DNA from: Ruminococcus sp. UBA5129
GTDB taxonomy: Bacteria; Bacillota; Clostridia; Oscillospirales; Ruminococcaceae
DNA length: 12,332 nucleotides
Assembly (NCBI GenBank): GCA_002414125.1
Contig: DHYN01000098.1
Coordinates: 30,255-42,586, forward strand
Direction: 5' to 3'
The stretch's first letter is position 1, and each line of letters begins with the position of its first letter. A model generated the notes under the pieces. It saw only the letters and a program-made list of their open reading frames with translations. It was not told the origin of the DNA and ran no database searches. The translations under genes were made by a program, and so were the position numbers. Positions 5,179-12,332 of this stretch are shown here, piece after piece.

Positions 5179-8010
5179 TCACTCCCAGAATACGGTAACA
5201 TTATTCTTTTCTGCATCGAACTCAGCATTTTCGGGTGTAAAGCCGCCCTCTCTGCCGAGTAAATAGCTGTTCATGACCTTTAAGTCCTTGCTGTCGAAGT
5301 AACCGTCACTGTTCACGTCGCAGATAAAAGCCTTTTTCGGAGAGAGTGTGAGCTCTCCGAACTTATACCTCTTCATCAATACAAGGTCGAGACTTGTCAC
5401 GGCTCCGTCATTGTCAAGGTCGCCTATGAGCACGTTATTTGTATTGTTAAAGCTCTCGCGCTCGGTATACTCCTCTGTCGGAGCAGTTCCCTCGCCGCTG
5501 AAAATACGCAGATAATCAAGTCTGCCGCAGAAATTTGACTTACCGATCGTATTTATGCTTCCGAGCCTGTATGCAGCGCTCACATCGCTTGCATTGACCG
5601 CATCGGCAATATCGCACGGGTCGATCGTTATCGTTCCCTCGGCAACTGTCTCATCATTCACGATCATTCGTCCCTCATCGCCCTCGACAATGAGTCTGAA
5701 TTTCAGCCACTCTCCGAGCTCGTATTGTCTGTCCGCAGTCAGCCTCTCGACCTTGTCGCCGCACTTGAATTCCGCTTCGATATAACCCTTACTGTTCGGT
5801 GCGAGCACCTTGATATAGTCATGATCGTTTCCGAGGAACAGAAGCGCCGCATCGTCACGCTGCTCTATGAGCTTTGTTGTCGCCATAAGAAAAGCCGTCT
5901 GCACCTCGATGTCCTCCGTGTAAAGGATGCCCCTGTCAAGCTCGGCAAACGATATAAGACCGTTCATCGTGAGGACACCGTTCGCTCCTGTTTTCTGTTC
6001 GTTCCATAGGCTCTGGATAACCTGTATAAATGTAGAATTATACTTATCAGATGCAGATGCAAAAGCTTCGCCGATCGGCTCGCTGAACTCATAATCATAC
6101 ATGAGATTTCCCTGATCTGCAAGCGAATCAACGTATTTCTGCGAGCTAACCCATCCGTAAGCCGTACCCTTGCTGACCTTCTTACCTGCATCATCGTAAT
6201 AGTCACCGTCAACTACACCGTGTCCCGAAAGCTCCGCATCAGCCATCACATATGCACAGCCCTTTGCCCATGAGCTTCCGCTCATCTTGGCATTACCGAA
6301 TACACAAGCGCTCTCCGTCACCTTGGCATTATCGGTGATCTGAGCATTATCGAAAACTACTCCGAAATCATCAACACGCGCATTACCCGAAAGGTGTGCT
6401 GTTCCGCCGACATACGCATAGCCCGCAGCGACAGCATTTTCCTCAAGTACAACACCGTATCCGCCGACGATCGCATGATCCTCGATGCGGACATTTCCCT
6501 TAACAGTCGCACCTGCCATTACCATTGCATCAGCCGCAACGTATACGGAGTCATCAACATGAGCAAGCTCCGATACGAGTCCGCCGCCGTTGGGATGCTT
6601 TTTATAGCTCGACAGATCACCGGTCGGTATCTCTCTGTCACTTACGGGATAAGCTCCGCCTAAATCAAAATTATACGGATAACGTTCCTTTTCGGTGAAG
6701 GGATAGTTCTCCTCTGCGAACTCCGAGCCCTCGCCGTAAGGCAGCCCTGTCTTTGTATATGTTCCCTGATCGGGAGTTGCCGCAACAGTCATATAGAGCT
6801 TCTCGCACCTGTCGCTGATCGTTACAGTCACCTCTTCGCGATCAGACACGAGGTCGGAATAGATACAAGAGCCGTCATCAAGCTGCTGAACGAGACAGGC
6901 TCTCCAGTCAGCGCCCTCTATATTTGCAGCGCCGCGGAAGAACATTGATACCTCTTTTTCCACAACCTCGAGGGGGATTATGTTGATGCCGCCTGCCTGC
7001 GGAGCACGCTCGGTCGGCACCTTATACGCGTAGTCATCGCCGCCGATACGCTCAGGTATCGTATAGATCTGCTGCCAGCTCCACGGTCTTTCCTCAATGA
7101 TCTCCGAAAGGCGTTCGCGGTATAGCTCGCCGTGCTCGAAATCGAGAGCTGCCATATGCTTTGCGAAGCTTCCGAGCGTATCCTTGAAATCTGCGGGAGC
7201 GAGCCTGTCAACCATATCGAACGGGAATTCATCCTTCTGACCATCTTGAAGCATCGTCTTTACAAAGCTCTCGCCGTAACCCTCAAGCTCATCGGGGTTC
7301 TCCGTCAGATACTGCAAAAACGGCCATGCAGCGTAGAAATCGCGTCCGAGCGGAAATGTGAACTGCATATTTTTGAGATATGTCTCAAAGAAATCGGTCG
7401 ATCCGTTCATGTCCGAATTATAGAAATACTGCTCTCTGAACCAGTTTCCCATAGCCTCCCACCATGCATAGGAGTACTTGTTATCGTTCCAGCCAAGCTG
7501 ATGTGCCGTAACAACGTGACCGAATTCGTGAGGCAACACCCATGACGGCGGATCGTACTGCATCGAATCGGGACAGCAGAACATATAAGCGAAGCCGTCC
7601 TTGTCGTAGGACATATATGCCCAGTCGTCCTCCATACCGCTCAGACCCGTACCCGAAATATAAATGTTTGTCTTGTAATTCTTTCCGTCGCGCAGTGATA
7701 CATTCGTTGACTGCGACGGTGCAGCCATACCGAGATCGCTCATATAAATATCCCAGCACTCCTCAAGATTTCTGCCGTTGCCCTTTAGGAAAGCCTCAGT
7801 GACCTTTGAAGCCTCCCCGCTTTTTCCCCAGATAAACTGGAAGTGCTCAGTCTCGTAGTAGCTGTAGTCGCTGCTGAAACCATAAAACGGGTCGCGCACG
7901 AGGAACTCCTCCTCAGCCGATTCCGCAGATCCGAACGGTATAGCTGAAAACGCAATAACGGCAGCAGATACCGCTCCGACCGCTCTTGAAAAAGGTTTGC
8001 CGATCATCAT
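5179..8010 (-). CDS. Secreted dockerin protein: putative HExxH metallopeptidase, hexapeptide beta-helix and LamG-like domain
   Basis: The 943-residue product begins with a signal peptide (basic start, hydrophobic core, likely cleavage near 29-31). The N-terminal region has HEFGH at 161-165 and a following WEAMGN with Glu185, matching a gluzincin-type zinc site; overall it resembles DUF6055-like proteins as I remember them. A beta-rich segment follows (about 340-440). Residues 495-602 are 18 consecutive hexapeptides in unbroken register (such as NAQITD, NAKVTE, SACVFG), predicting a six-coil left-handed beta-helix. About 634-845 looks LamG/concanavalin-like. A type I dockerin closes the protein, with two calcium loops (Asp864-Asp875 and Asp898-Asp909), so the protein probably docks on a cohesin scaffoldin at the cell surface or in the cellulosome. 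The start at 8010 has GGAGGG at 6 bases; an alternative ATG follows directly. The gene has its own promoter and terminator. Peptidase activity is inferred. Confidence 0.85.
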   Translation of the reverse strand: MMIGKPFSRAVGAVSAAVIAFSAIPFGSAESAEEEFLVRDPFYGFSSDYSYYETEHFQFIWGKSGEASKVTEAFLKGNGRNLEECWDIYMSDLGMAAPSQSTNVSLRDGKNYKTNIYISGTGLSGMEDDWAYMSYDKDGFAYMFCCPDSMQYDPPSWVLPHEFGHVVTAHQLGWNDNKYSYAWWEAMGNWFREQYFYNSDMNGSTDFFETYLKNMQFTFPLGRDFYAAWPFLQYLTENPDELEGYGESFVKTMLQDGQKDEFPFDMVDRLAPADFKDTLGSFAKHMAALDFEHGELYRERLSEIIEERPWSWQQIYTIPERIGGDDYAYKVPTERAPQAGGINIIPLEVVEKEVSMFFRGAANIEGADWRACLVQQLDDGSCIYSDLVSDREEVTVTISDRCEKLYMTVAATPDQGTYTKTGLPYGEGSEFAEENYPFTEKERYPYNFDLGGAYPVSDREIPTGDLSSYKKHPNGGGLVSELAHVDDSVYVAADAMVMAGATVKGNVRIEDHAIVGGYGVVLEENAVAAGYAYVGGTAHLSGNARVDDFGVVFDNAQITDNAKVTESACVFGNAKMSGSSWAKGCAYVMADAELSGHGVVDGDYYDDAGKKVSKGTAYGWVSSQKYVDSLADQGNLMYDYEFSEPIGEAFASASDKYNSTFIQVIQSLWNEQKTGANGVLTMNGLISFAELDRGILYTEDIEVQTAFLMATTKLIEQRDDAALLFLGNDHDYIKVLAPNSKGYIEAEFKCGDKVERLTADRQYELGEWLKFRLIVEGDEGRMIVNDETVAEGTITIDPCDIADAVNASDVSAAYRLGSINTIGKSNFCGRLDYLRIFSGEGTAPTEEYTERESFNNTNNVLIGDLDNDGAVTSLDLVLMKRYKFGELTLSPKKAFICDVNSDGYFDSKDLKVMNSYLLGREGGFTPENAEFDAEKNNVTVFWE

Positions 8011-8045
8011 AAAAATCCCTCCGTATCATAATGTTTGTTTTTTTC

Positions 8046-8074
8046 ATTATACCATTTCTTGTTCGATAATTCAA
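8046..8074 (-). promoter_or_regulatory. Extended -10 promoter of the dockerin protein gene
   Basis: On the minus strand TTGAAT (8074-8069), a 17-base spacer and a perfect TATAAT (8051-8046) preceded by TGG (an extended -10) lie just downstream of the terminator of the previous operon. Transcription should start near 8039, leaving a leader of about 29 bases with the GGAGGG RBS. No operator-like repeat was seen, so regulation by substrate cannot be deduced. Confidence 0.8.
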
Positions 8075-8102
8075 TACATTTATGAAAAAATTATCAAAAC
8101 GC

Positions 8103-8139
8103 AAAAATTCCTTAATCCCATTTCAGGGGATGAAGGAAT
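8103..8139 (-). terminator. Intrinsic terminator of the Gld-like export operon
   Basis: Bases 8107-8119 and 8127-8139 form a 13-position stem with a single mismatch and a 7-base loop. On the minus strand it is followed by five T (complement of 8103-8107). It starts 28 bases after the stop of the 94-residue protein gene and separates the operon from the dockerin gene promoter. Confidence 0.88.
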
Positions 8140-8166
8140 CTTTCAGTGAGATCCCAAAGGATCATA

Positions 8167-8451
8167 TCAGTTTTTGAGAGCCTTATCGAGCCATACTCTT
8201 GCGAGGTCGAGAGCCTCATAGAGACCGCCCTCGCGCTCGGTGTTCTTCACGCAAGCCTTGAGCGGATCGAGTGTAGGATCGGTTGACATCTGGATCACCC
8301 TTACCTTGTCTGCGACCTCTTTTTCGCCGATCATTTTTGTTGAAAGGATCTGCATCATTATTACATATGGGTCTGACATATAGCCATAGTAGATCATTTT
8401 TCCGTTTCTGACAAGGGGGTATCCCTTATATGTGTAAAACTTTTCGCTCAT
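8167..8451 (-). CDS. 94-residue conserved-looking soluble protein, last gene of the Gld-like operon
   Basis: The small, probably cytoplasmic protein has no signal peptide or membrane span. Its N-terminal half contains KFYTYKGYPLVRNGKMIYYG, which reads like a short beta-hairpin unit, followed by SDPYVIMMQIL; the C-terminus (GLYEALDLARVWLDKALKN) is an amphipathic helix. A good RBS (AAGGAG) precedes the ATG, and only 12 bases separate it from the DUF4340-type gene, so it is co-transcribed. I believe similar small proteins occur beside this operon in other Ruminococcus genomes, but this is memory only and no named family is assigned. Its position suggests an accessory role for the transporter. 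The confidence refers to its being a real gene. Confidence 0.8.
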   Translation of the reverse strand: MSEKFYTYKGYPLVRNGKMIYYGYMSDPYVIMMQILSTKMIGEKEVADKVRVIQMSTDPTLDPLKACVKNTEREGGLYEALDLARVWLDKALKN

Positions 8452-8463
8452 TTGAATTTCTCC

Positions 8464-9942
8464 TTATTTCCATGTGTCAACGAAGTCGTCGGAAGAACCG
8501 ATCTTATTCGCATTTTCAGCCATTGTCTCAGCATACGATCTGCTTCCGAACCACTTGCTCTTTCCGTCCACTACAATGATCGTGCCGAGAGCCGAATTCT
8601 GATAGAACTCGACCTTCTTGTGCTCGTTCATGTACGCATCGGTGTACTCGACTGTGAGGATAGGCTCGCCTGTCGGGACAGGTTCATCGAGTGCAAGCTC
8701 CTGACCCTCAGCCTTGATAAGCAGTGCATAGAACTGTCTGTAGCGTTCTGAGTCGATCTCGGCGCCGTTTCTTGTTACCTTCATATTGTCCTTGTCGCGG
8801 TCGATCATCTTTGAATCGGGATCATCTGGAGTGATCTTGAATACGGATTCTTCAACGTCCTTGCCGGTCACCTTGAGATCGGAAAGCGCCCATACATACG
8901 AACCTACAACGAGCTTCGAGGTGATGTCGATAGGCTTCACCGTACCCCATTTAGCATTCTCAGCCGAAACGATATAGATAATGTTTCCGCCCTCAAACAT
9001 AGCGTAGTGGAGCTTTGTACCGTTCTCATCGGTATAAGGTTCACTCATTAGGAAAACGTAATCCTTGCCGTTATCGCACTTCATAGTGACCTTGCAGAAC
9101 GGGTCTGCAAGATCAGCCTCTGCGATGTCAGCCTCTGTCGGATGGAGACTGTAATAGCCCTCAGAAACGAGTCCGAAGAGACCGTTCGAGACAGCTGCGG
9201 AGCTTTCTACCGCGAGATAGGCGTCCACGGGCTCGACCATGCGGTGAGTAGCCGTAGAGCCGCTTGCGTAGGAGTCGGTATTCTTCTCGTTGTATTCAAG
9301 GTAGATGTCGGTGTCCATATCAGTGCGTTCAATGCGCAGGCTGTTGACGATAGGATACTCGTCATCTGCGGGAGTTTCAAGGACAGTCTTTGAGATAAAG
9401 TCCTCGAGCTTCTTGTCATATCTTGAGTAATCGTAGGAAGCGATAGTATATACCGTATTATTCTCGGACGTCATAACGTAGTAATCCGAGCCTGTAGGTA
9501 CCTGATTGCCGATATAAAGCTTGATGCTGTCGCCTGAACTGTAGTTGAACTCGACCTCAGCCGAGGGATTGTCAAGACCGAACTTTGCGAGATCGGAGCA
9601 GTCGTCATCGGCGATCGCATTGGATTTGAGTGTAGCTGCACTTGACGGTATGATCCTGAGATCGGTCATCTCGAGCGGAATATCCTGATAGCCGTCGAGG
9701 GTATAGTCCTCCTCCGATCCGTCAACGAGCAGGAACTTGTATTCGCCTGTATCGTTTCTGAGTATCGCATTTTCAACGACACCATCCTTGAGGATAGCGA
9801 TACCCTTTCCATATACCTCCGAGACCTCCGCAGAGCTCTCGGCAGATTCCTTGGGTTCGGTCAGCTTGAGCACAGCGAGTCCTCCGCCGAGTACCGCAAG
9901 CACTGCCGCAAGACCGATTATACCCTTTGCTGCTTTTTTCAT
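8464..9942 (-). CDS. DUF4340-type membrane-anchored protein of a Gld-like ABC system
   Basis: The 492-residue product has a basic N-terminus and one span (about 7-27), a Glu/Ser-rich linker and a long extracytoplasmic part. The stretch at about 120-165 (FGLDNPSAEVEF, then LYIGNQVPTGSDYYV) is the recognisable DUF4340 pattern, and a related YVF/YII motif recurs later. DUF4340 proteins commonly follow a GldG-like gene in uncharacterised ABC operons; their role is unknown and is presumed to be extracytoplasmic and transporter-associated. The start at 9942 is preceded by AAGGAG inside the upstream gene, and its ATG overlaps that gene's TGA (ATGA), which indicates translational coupling and equimolar synthesis. 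A longer in-frame start at 10005 would overlap the upstream gene by more than 60 bases and lacks this RBS. There is no lipobox cysteine. Confidence 0.85.
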   Translation of the reverse strand: MKKAAKGIIGLAAVLAVLGGGLAVLKLTEPKESAESSAEVSEVYGKGIAILKDGVVENAILRNDTGEYKFLLVDGSEEDYTLDGYQDIPLEMTDLRIIPSSAATLKSNAIADDDCSDLAKFGLDNPSAEVEFNYSSGDSIKLYIGNQVPTGSDYYVMTSENNTVYTIASYDYSRYDKKLEDFISKTVLETPADDEYPIVNSLRIERTDMDTDIYLEYNEKNTDSYASGSTATHRMVEPVDAYLAVESSAAVSNGLFGLVSEGYYSLHPTEADIAEADLADPFCKVTMKCDNGKDYVFLMSEPYTDENGTKLHYAMFEGGNIIYIVSAENAKWGTVKPIDITSKLVVGSYVWALSDLKVTGKDVEESVFKITPDDPDSKMIDRDKDNMKVTRNGAEIDSERYRQFYALLIKAEGQELALDEPVPTGEPILTVEYTDAYMNEHKKVEFYQNSALGTIIVVDGKSKWFGSRSYAETMAENANKIGSSDDFVDTWK

Positions 9943-11483
9943 CGGTTCTTTCTCCTTACTATTACAACGATACCGATAAGAACAACGATACCGGGAATGA
10001 TCCACTCAACGAATGCCTTGAGACCCTTGAGCTGACCTGCTGTGAGAGCGAGGTTGTTCTCCTGAAGGTTCTTCTGAGGAATAATGATACCTGCACCCTT
10101 GCCAGCGGCATTATTGAAGATGTTGAGCAGTACATTTGCGTTGTTATAGGAGCTTGTATTCTCAACAATAGTTGTATCAGCCATGAACATCGAGCCTACA
10201 ACGATCACGTTACTGTTTACTATATCGAAGCCTGCCTGCTTTTCTCTCTTGGACATAACGATGACATTGTGCTCACCGTTTCCGCTGTTCTCACCTGTCT
10301 GAGCATCGACAATATATGACGTACCTGCCGACTTGAGAACGGGCGTTACAACGTAATCGGTATTCTTGTCGAGTATCTCGACCGATCTTGCAAACGGAGC
10401 AACTACGGGAAGCTTTGAGTTCGGGAGCTCACCGACAGTATCCGTATCGGCAATGTTAACGATCGGTACAAGACCTGCCGAGCCTGCTGCGCTTACGGTA
10501 ACGGTCATGCAGCTCTGCTCGTCATTGATGAAGCCGTCTGAAACGGAGATGTTCCACTTAGCGAGGAATTCAGCGAGGTTGGGAAGTATAGAGCTTCCGT
10601 AAACGCCGCCGAGATAAACAACGCTCTTGCCATAGTTTCCGTCATTGTAGAGGAAAGTGTCGAGGGCGTTAACGGTATCCTCACTGATGTCAGCCTCGAT
10701 ACCCGGGATGATTACCATGTCGTAGTCTTCGGTGCTGATCTCTGATGTGTAGATGTCGATATAGTCAGCCTGATAGCCGTTCTTTGTGAGGAACTGCTCG
10801 AGGAATATCTCAGCATAGTAGGTCTGCTGCATGTTGTATGCAGGAGTCTGGTGCTCCTTGTCAGCGTAGAGCATATAAGCGCACTTGACAGGGTTTGCAT
10901 CGGTAACGGCAATGATAGCCGAGGTGATAGTGGACTCGCCTGTGAAGCGGATATTTGTGCTTGTATCGTACTGGCTCGTACCGCCTGTGGAGAACATCTG
11001 TCCCACATACGATACCTCTGCGCGCTCCTTTTCGGGAGAGAACACGACTACAGAGCCTGCTCCGAGTTCGCCGTTATAATATTTGCTGTACTTTGTGACC
11101 TTATCCGGATCCTTAGTTGTGTCGATATAATCGAGCTTGATCTCACCCTTGCCCTGCTCTGCATATACCTGATACTGCTCGAGGATCTTTGGGATCATAT
11201 TGTAGTAATCAGCAGCGAGAAGGGTCTCTTTCGGGATCATTACAGCGATCTCAATATCAGTCTCGAGGCTCTTGAGCACATTCTGAGTCTCTTCGCAAAG
11301 CTCGTATCTCTTATCGGATGTGAGGTCTACCTTAAGTGGATAGCGGTTCATGAGTATGCTCGTGATAACGTTGACGACAACTACGATCGCGATAACAAGC
11401 ACGATAACGATAACGGACATCGAACCGTACTTGAACTTCTTTAAATTCTTAGGCTTTTTCTCGCCTGTTTCCTTTTTGCTCAT
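9939..11483 (-). CDS. GldG-like ABC transporter auxiliary protein
   Basis: The 514-residue protein has a Lys-rich cytoplasmic start, a membrane span at about 21-43, a large extracytoplasmic domain and a C-terminal span (about 489-509) ending in a basic RRKNR tail. Directly after the first span comes VDLTSDKRYELCEETQNVL (52-70), the hallmark of GldG/ABC-auxiliary proteins, followed by the KSLETDIEIAVM segment. In gliding Bacteroidetes GldG partners GldA and GldF; in Firmicutes the equivalent operons have no established substrate. The start has AAGGAAGG (complement of 11493-11500) at 9 bases. The gene follows the permease by 24 bases and overlaps the DUF4340-type gene by 4, so all are one operon. 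The name GldG is avoided as a gene symbol because gliding is not expected here. Confidence 0.88.
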   Translation of the reverse strand: MSKKETGEKKPKNLKKFKYGSMSVIVIVLVIAIVVVVNVITSILMNRYPLKVDLTSDKRYELCEETQNVLKSLETDIEIAVMIPKETLLAADYYNMIPKILEQYQVYAEQGKGEIKLDYIDTTKDPDKVTKYSKYYNGELGAGSVVVFSPEKERAEVSYVGQMFSTGGTSQYDTSTNIRFTGESTITSAIIAVTDANPVKCAYMLYADKEHQTPAYNMQQTYYAEIFLEQFLTKNGYQADYIDIYTSEISTEDYDMVIIPGIEADISEDTVNALDTFLYNDGNYGKSVVYLGGVYGSSILPNLAEFLAKWNISVSDGFINDEQSCMTVTVSAAGSAGLVPIVNIADTDTVGELPNSKLPVVAPFARSVEILDKNTDYVVTPVLKSAGTSYIVDAQTGENSGNGEHNVIVMSKREKQAGFDIVNSNVIVVGSMFMADTTIVENTSSYNNANVLLNIFNNAAGKGAGIIIPQKNLQENNLALTAGQLKGLKAFVEWIIPGIVVLIGIVVIVRRKNR

Positions 11484-11507
11484 CGTTCAATACCTTCCTT
11501 TCTTAAA

Positions 11508-12212
11508 TTAGCTCCAGCGTCTCTTCTCAAGGACTCTTACGGTGAAGAAGTTAAAGAGGAAAGCTGCACTGAGATAGAACACAACGCTTGAAAGGTTGAA
11601 CAATCCCATTGTGAATTCGGTGTATCTTGAATAGAATGAAAGCGCATCGCAAGCCTTCTTTACCCACTCGATATCAACGTTTGCGCTGAGCATATCGAAG
11701 AGATAGAGTATGAGGAGTGCGAGGAAGCTGATAACGGCAGCAGCCATCTGATTCTCCGTGAGAGAAGAAATAAACACGCCCACTGCGATGAATGCAGCTC
11801 CGAGGAGAAGCATTGCGAAGTAGTTTCCGAGGAGCGAAGCCCATGCAACGCTGCCGTAGAATGCAAGGATAGCAGCATATACGAATATGAGGCTCTCAGC
11901 GATGATAAAGAGCGTGAGAGCGGCAAAGTACTTGCCCAGAACGATAGACCAAAGGCTTACGGGAGCCGTAAGGAGTCCCTGATCCGTCTTGTTTTTCTTC
12001 TCCTCACTCAGAAGTCTCATGGTGAGCACGGGAATAAGGAACAGTACCACGAGGAAAAGTGAATTGAATACAGGCGACGTATCGGTCGAAGCCAGATTCA
12101 GTGTATAGTTGAAAAAGAATAATCCTGAAAGGAAGAAGTATACCGAAAGATATACATACGCGATCCCCGATGTGAAGAATGCGCCCATTTCTCTTCTGTA
12201 AATTGCACCCAT
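11508..12212 (-). CDS. ABC-2 type permease, GldF-like
   Basis: The 234-residue integral membrane protein has about six spans (near 14-36, 49-68, 90-115, 127-150, 155-175 and 205-228). The start MGAIYRREMGAFFTSGIAYV and the cytoplasmic MRLLSEEKKNKTDQGLLTAP segment after span 2 are typical of ABC-2/GldF permeases (the RLLSEE...GTLELL-like coupling loop). Its length is normal for the family. GGAGGT lies 8 bases before the ATG, inside the end of the upstream gene, whose TAA overlaps this ATG by one base (TAATG). It should form the channel with the ATPase presumed upstream and be assisted by the GldG-like and DUF4340-type proteins. Confidence 0.9.
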   Translation of the reverse strand: MGAIYRREMGAFFTSGIAYVYLSVYFFLSGLFFFNYTLNLASTDTSPVFNSLFLVVLFLIPVLTMRLLSEEKKNKTDQGLLTAPVSLWSIVLGKYFAALTLFIIAESLIFVYAAILAFYGSVAWASLLGNYFAMLLLGAAFIAVGVFISSLTENQMAAAVISFLALLILYLFDMLSANVDIEWVKKACDALSFYSRYTEFTMGLFNLSSVVFYLSAAFLFNFFTVRVLEKRRWS

Positions 12213-12332
12213 TATTCGTTACCTCCGTCATTAGTCTCTTCCGTTGCGGAAGTATCATCATCTTCTTCGGAAGCGTCGTCATCGTCATCAAGATTGAGGT
12301 TGATAACGACCTTTTCCTTTTCCTCCTCGGTG
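12212..12332 (-). CDS. C-terminal acidic tail of an upstream protein, probably the ABC ATPase (5' truncated by window edge)
   Basis: The minus-strand frame is open from the window edge to a TAA overlapping the permease start (TAATG). The 39 visible residues are highly acidic and low-complexity: TEEEKEKVVINLNL, then DDDDD, ASEEDDDT and a Glu/Thr/Asn/Gly-rich end. No catalytic motif is in view. In this operon type the gene before the permease normally encodes the ATPase, so an ATPase with a disordered acidic extension is inferred. The tight coupling and the permease RBS lying within this frame support its being translated. Confidence 0.65.
   Translation of the reverse strand, partial: TEEEKEKVVINLNLDDDDDASEEDDDTSATEETNDGGNE

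Noticed and set aside
7132..7545. 137-codon plus-strand open frame inside the dockerin gene
   Set aside because: It is antisense to the HExxH region, whose sequence is plainly protein-coding on the minus strand; no start signals.
9927..10319. 130-codon plus-strand open frame
   Set aside because: It overlaps the coupled ends of the GldG-like and DUF4340-type genes on the opposite strand and shows no RBS or domain.
10851..11444. 197-codon open frame on the plus strand, antisense to the GldG-like gene
   Set aside because: It is an out-of-strand shadow of a clearly coding gene, with Cys/His/Ile-rich composition, no RBS and no recognisable domain.
1..12332. CRISPR array, tRNA, rRNA, or insertion sequence with transposase
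   Set aside because: I found no regularly spaced repeats, cloverleaf-like sequences, rRNA segments or transposase-like coding frames in the window.

Overview
The window looks like a chromosomal segment from a Ruminococcus-type gut or rumen Firmicute (Oscillospiraceae). The evidence is a secreted protein ending in a type I dockerin (the cellulosome anchoring module), Gram-positive style ribosome binding sites and sigma-A promoters, moderate GC, and an export operon of a kind I associate with this group. The assignment is inference from content; there is no rRNA or other marker in the window.

Left end (1-511, mostly minus strand and non-coding). A 39-residue membrane peptide gene (3-122) has a strong promoter and is translationally coupled by an ATGA overlap to a second gene that starts at base 6 and leaves the window. 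The RBS/start regions of the two genes are near-identical 30-mers, which hints at a tandem family of tiny genes. Between this promoter and the next gene lies a ~162-bp imperfect palindrome (303-464) with TAGG/CCTA ends, probably a MITE-like element, then a 13-bp palindrome.

Plus-strand block (512-5078). A LolD/MacB-type ATPase and its large FtsX/MacB-type permease (two FtsX halves, two extracytoplasmic domains) form a two-gene operon. Immediately after the permease stop codon is a consensus extended -10 promoter whose start site should fall inside the left arm of the terminator hairpin that closes the operon. The promoter serves a CPBP (Abi) family membrane protease-like protein. A bidirectional terminator then separates this from the convergent gene.

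Minus-strand block (12332 down to 5179). An operon read right to left encodes the acidic C-terminal tail of a protein that runs off the window (probably the ABC ATPase), an ABC-2/GldF-like permease, a GldG-like auxiliary protein, a DUF4340-type protein and a 94-residue soluble protein of unknown function. It ends in a clear terminator. A separate promoter then drives a 943-residue secreted multidomain protein: signal peptide, HExxH putative metallopeptidase region, 18 uninterrupted hexapeptide repeats (left-handed beta-helix), a LamG-like domain and a C-terminal dockerin.

The two ABC systems are unrelated in type and are probably neighbours rather than partners. The dockerin protein has its own promoter and is not part of the Gld-like operon.
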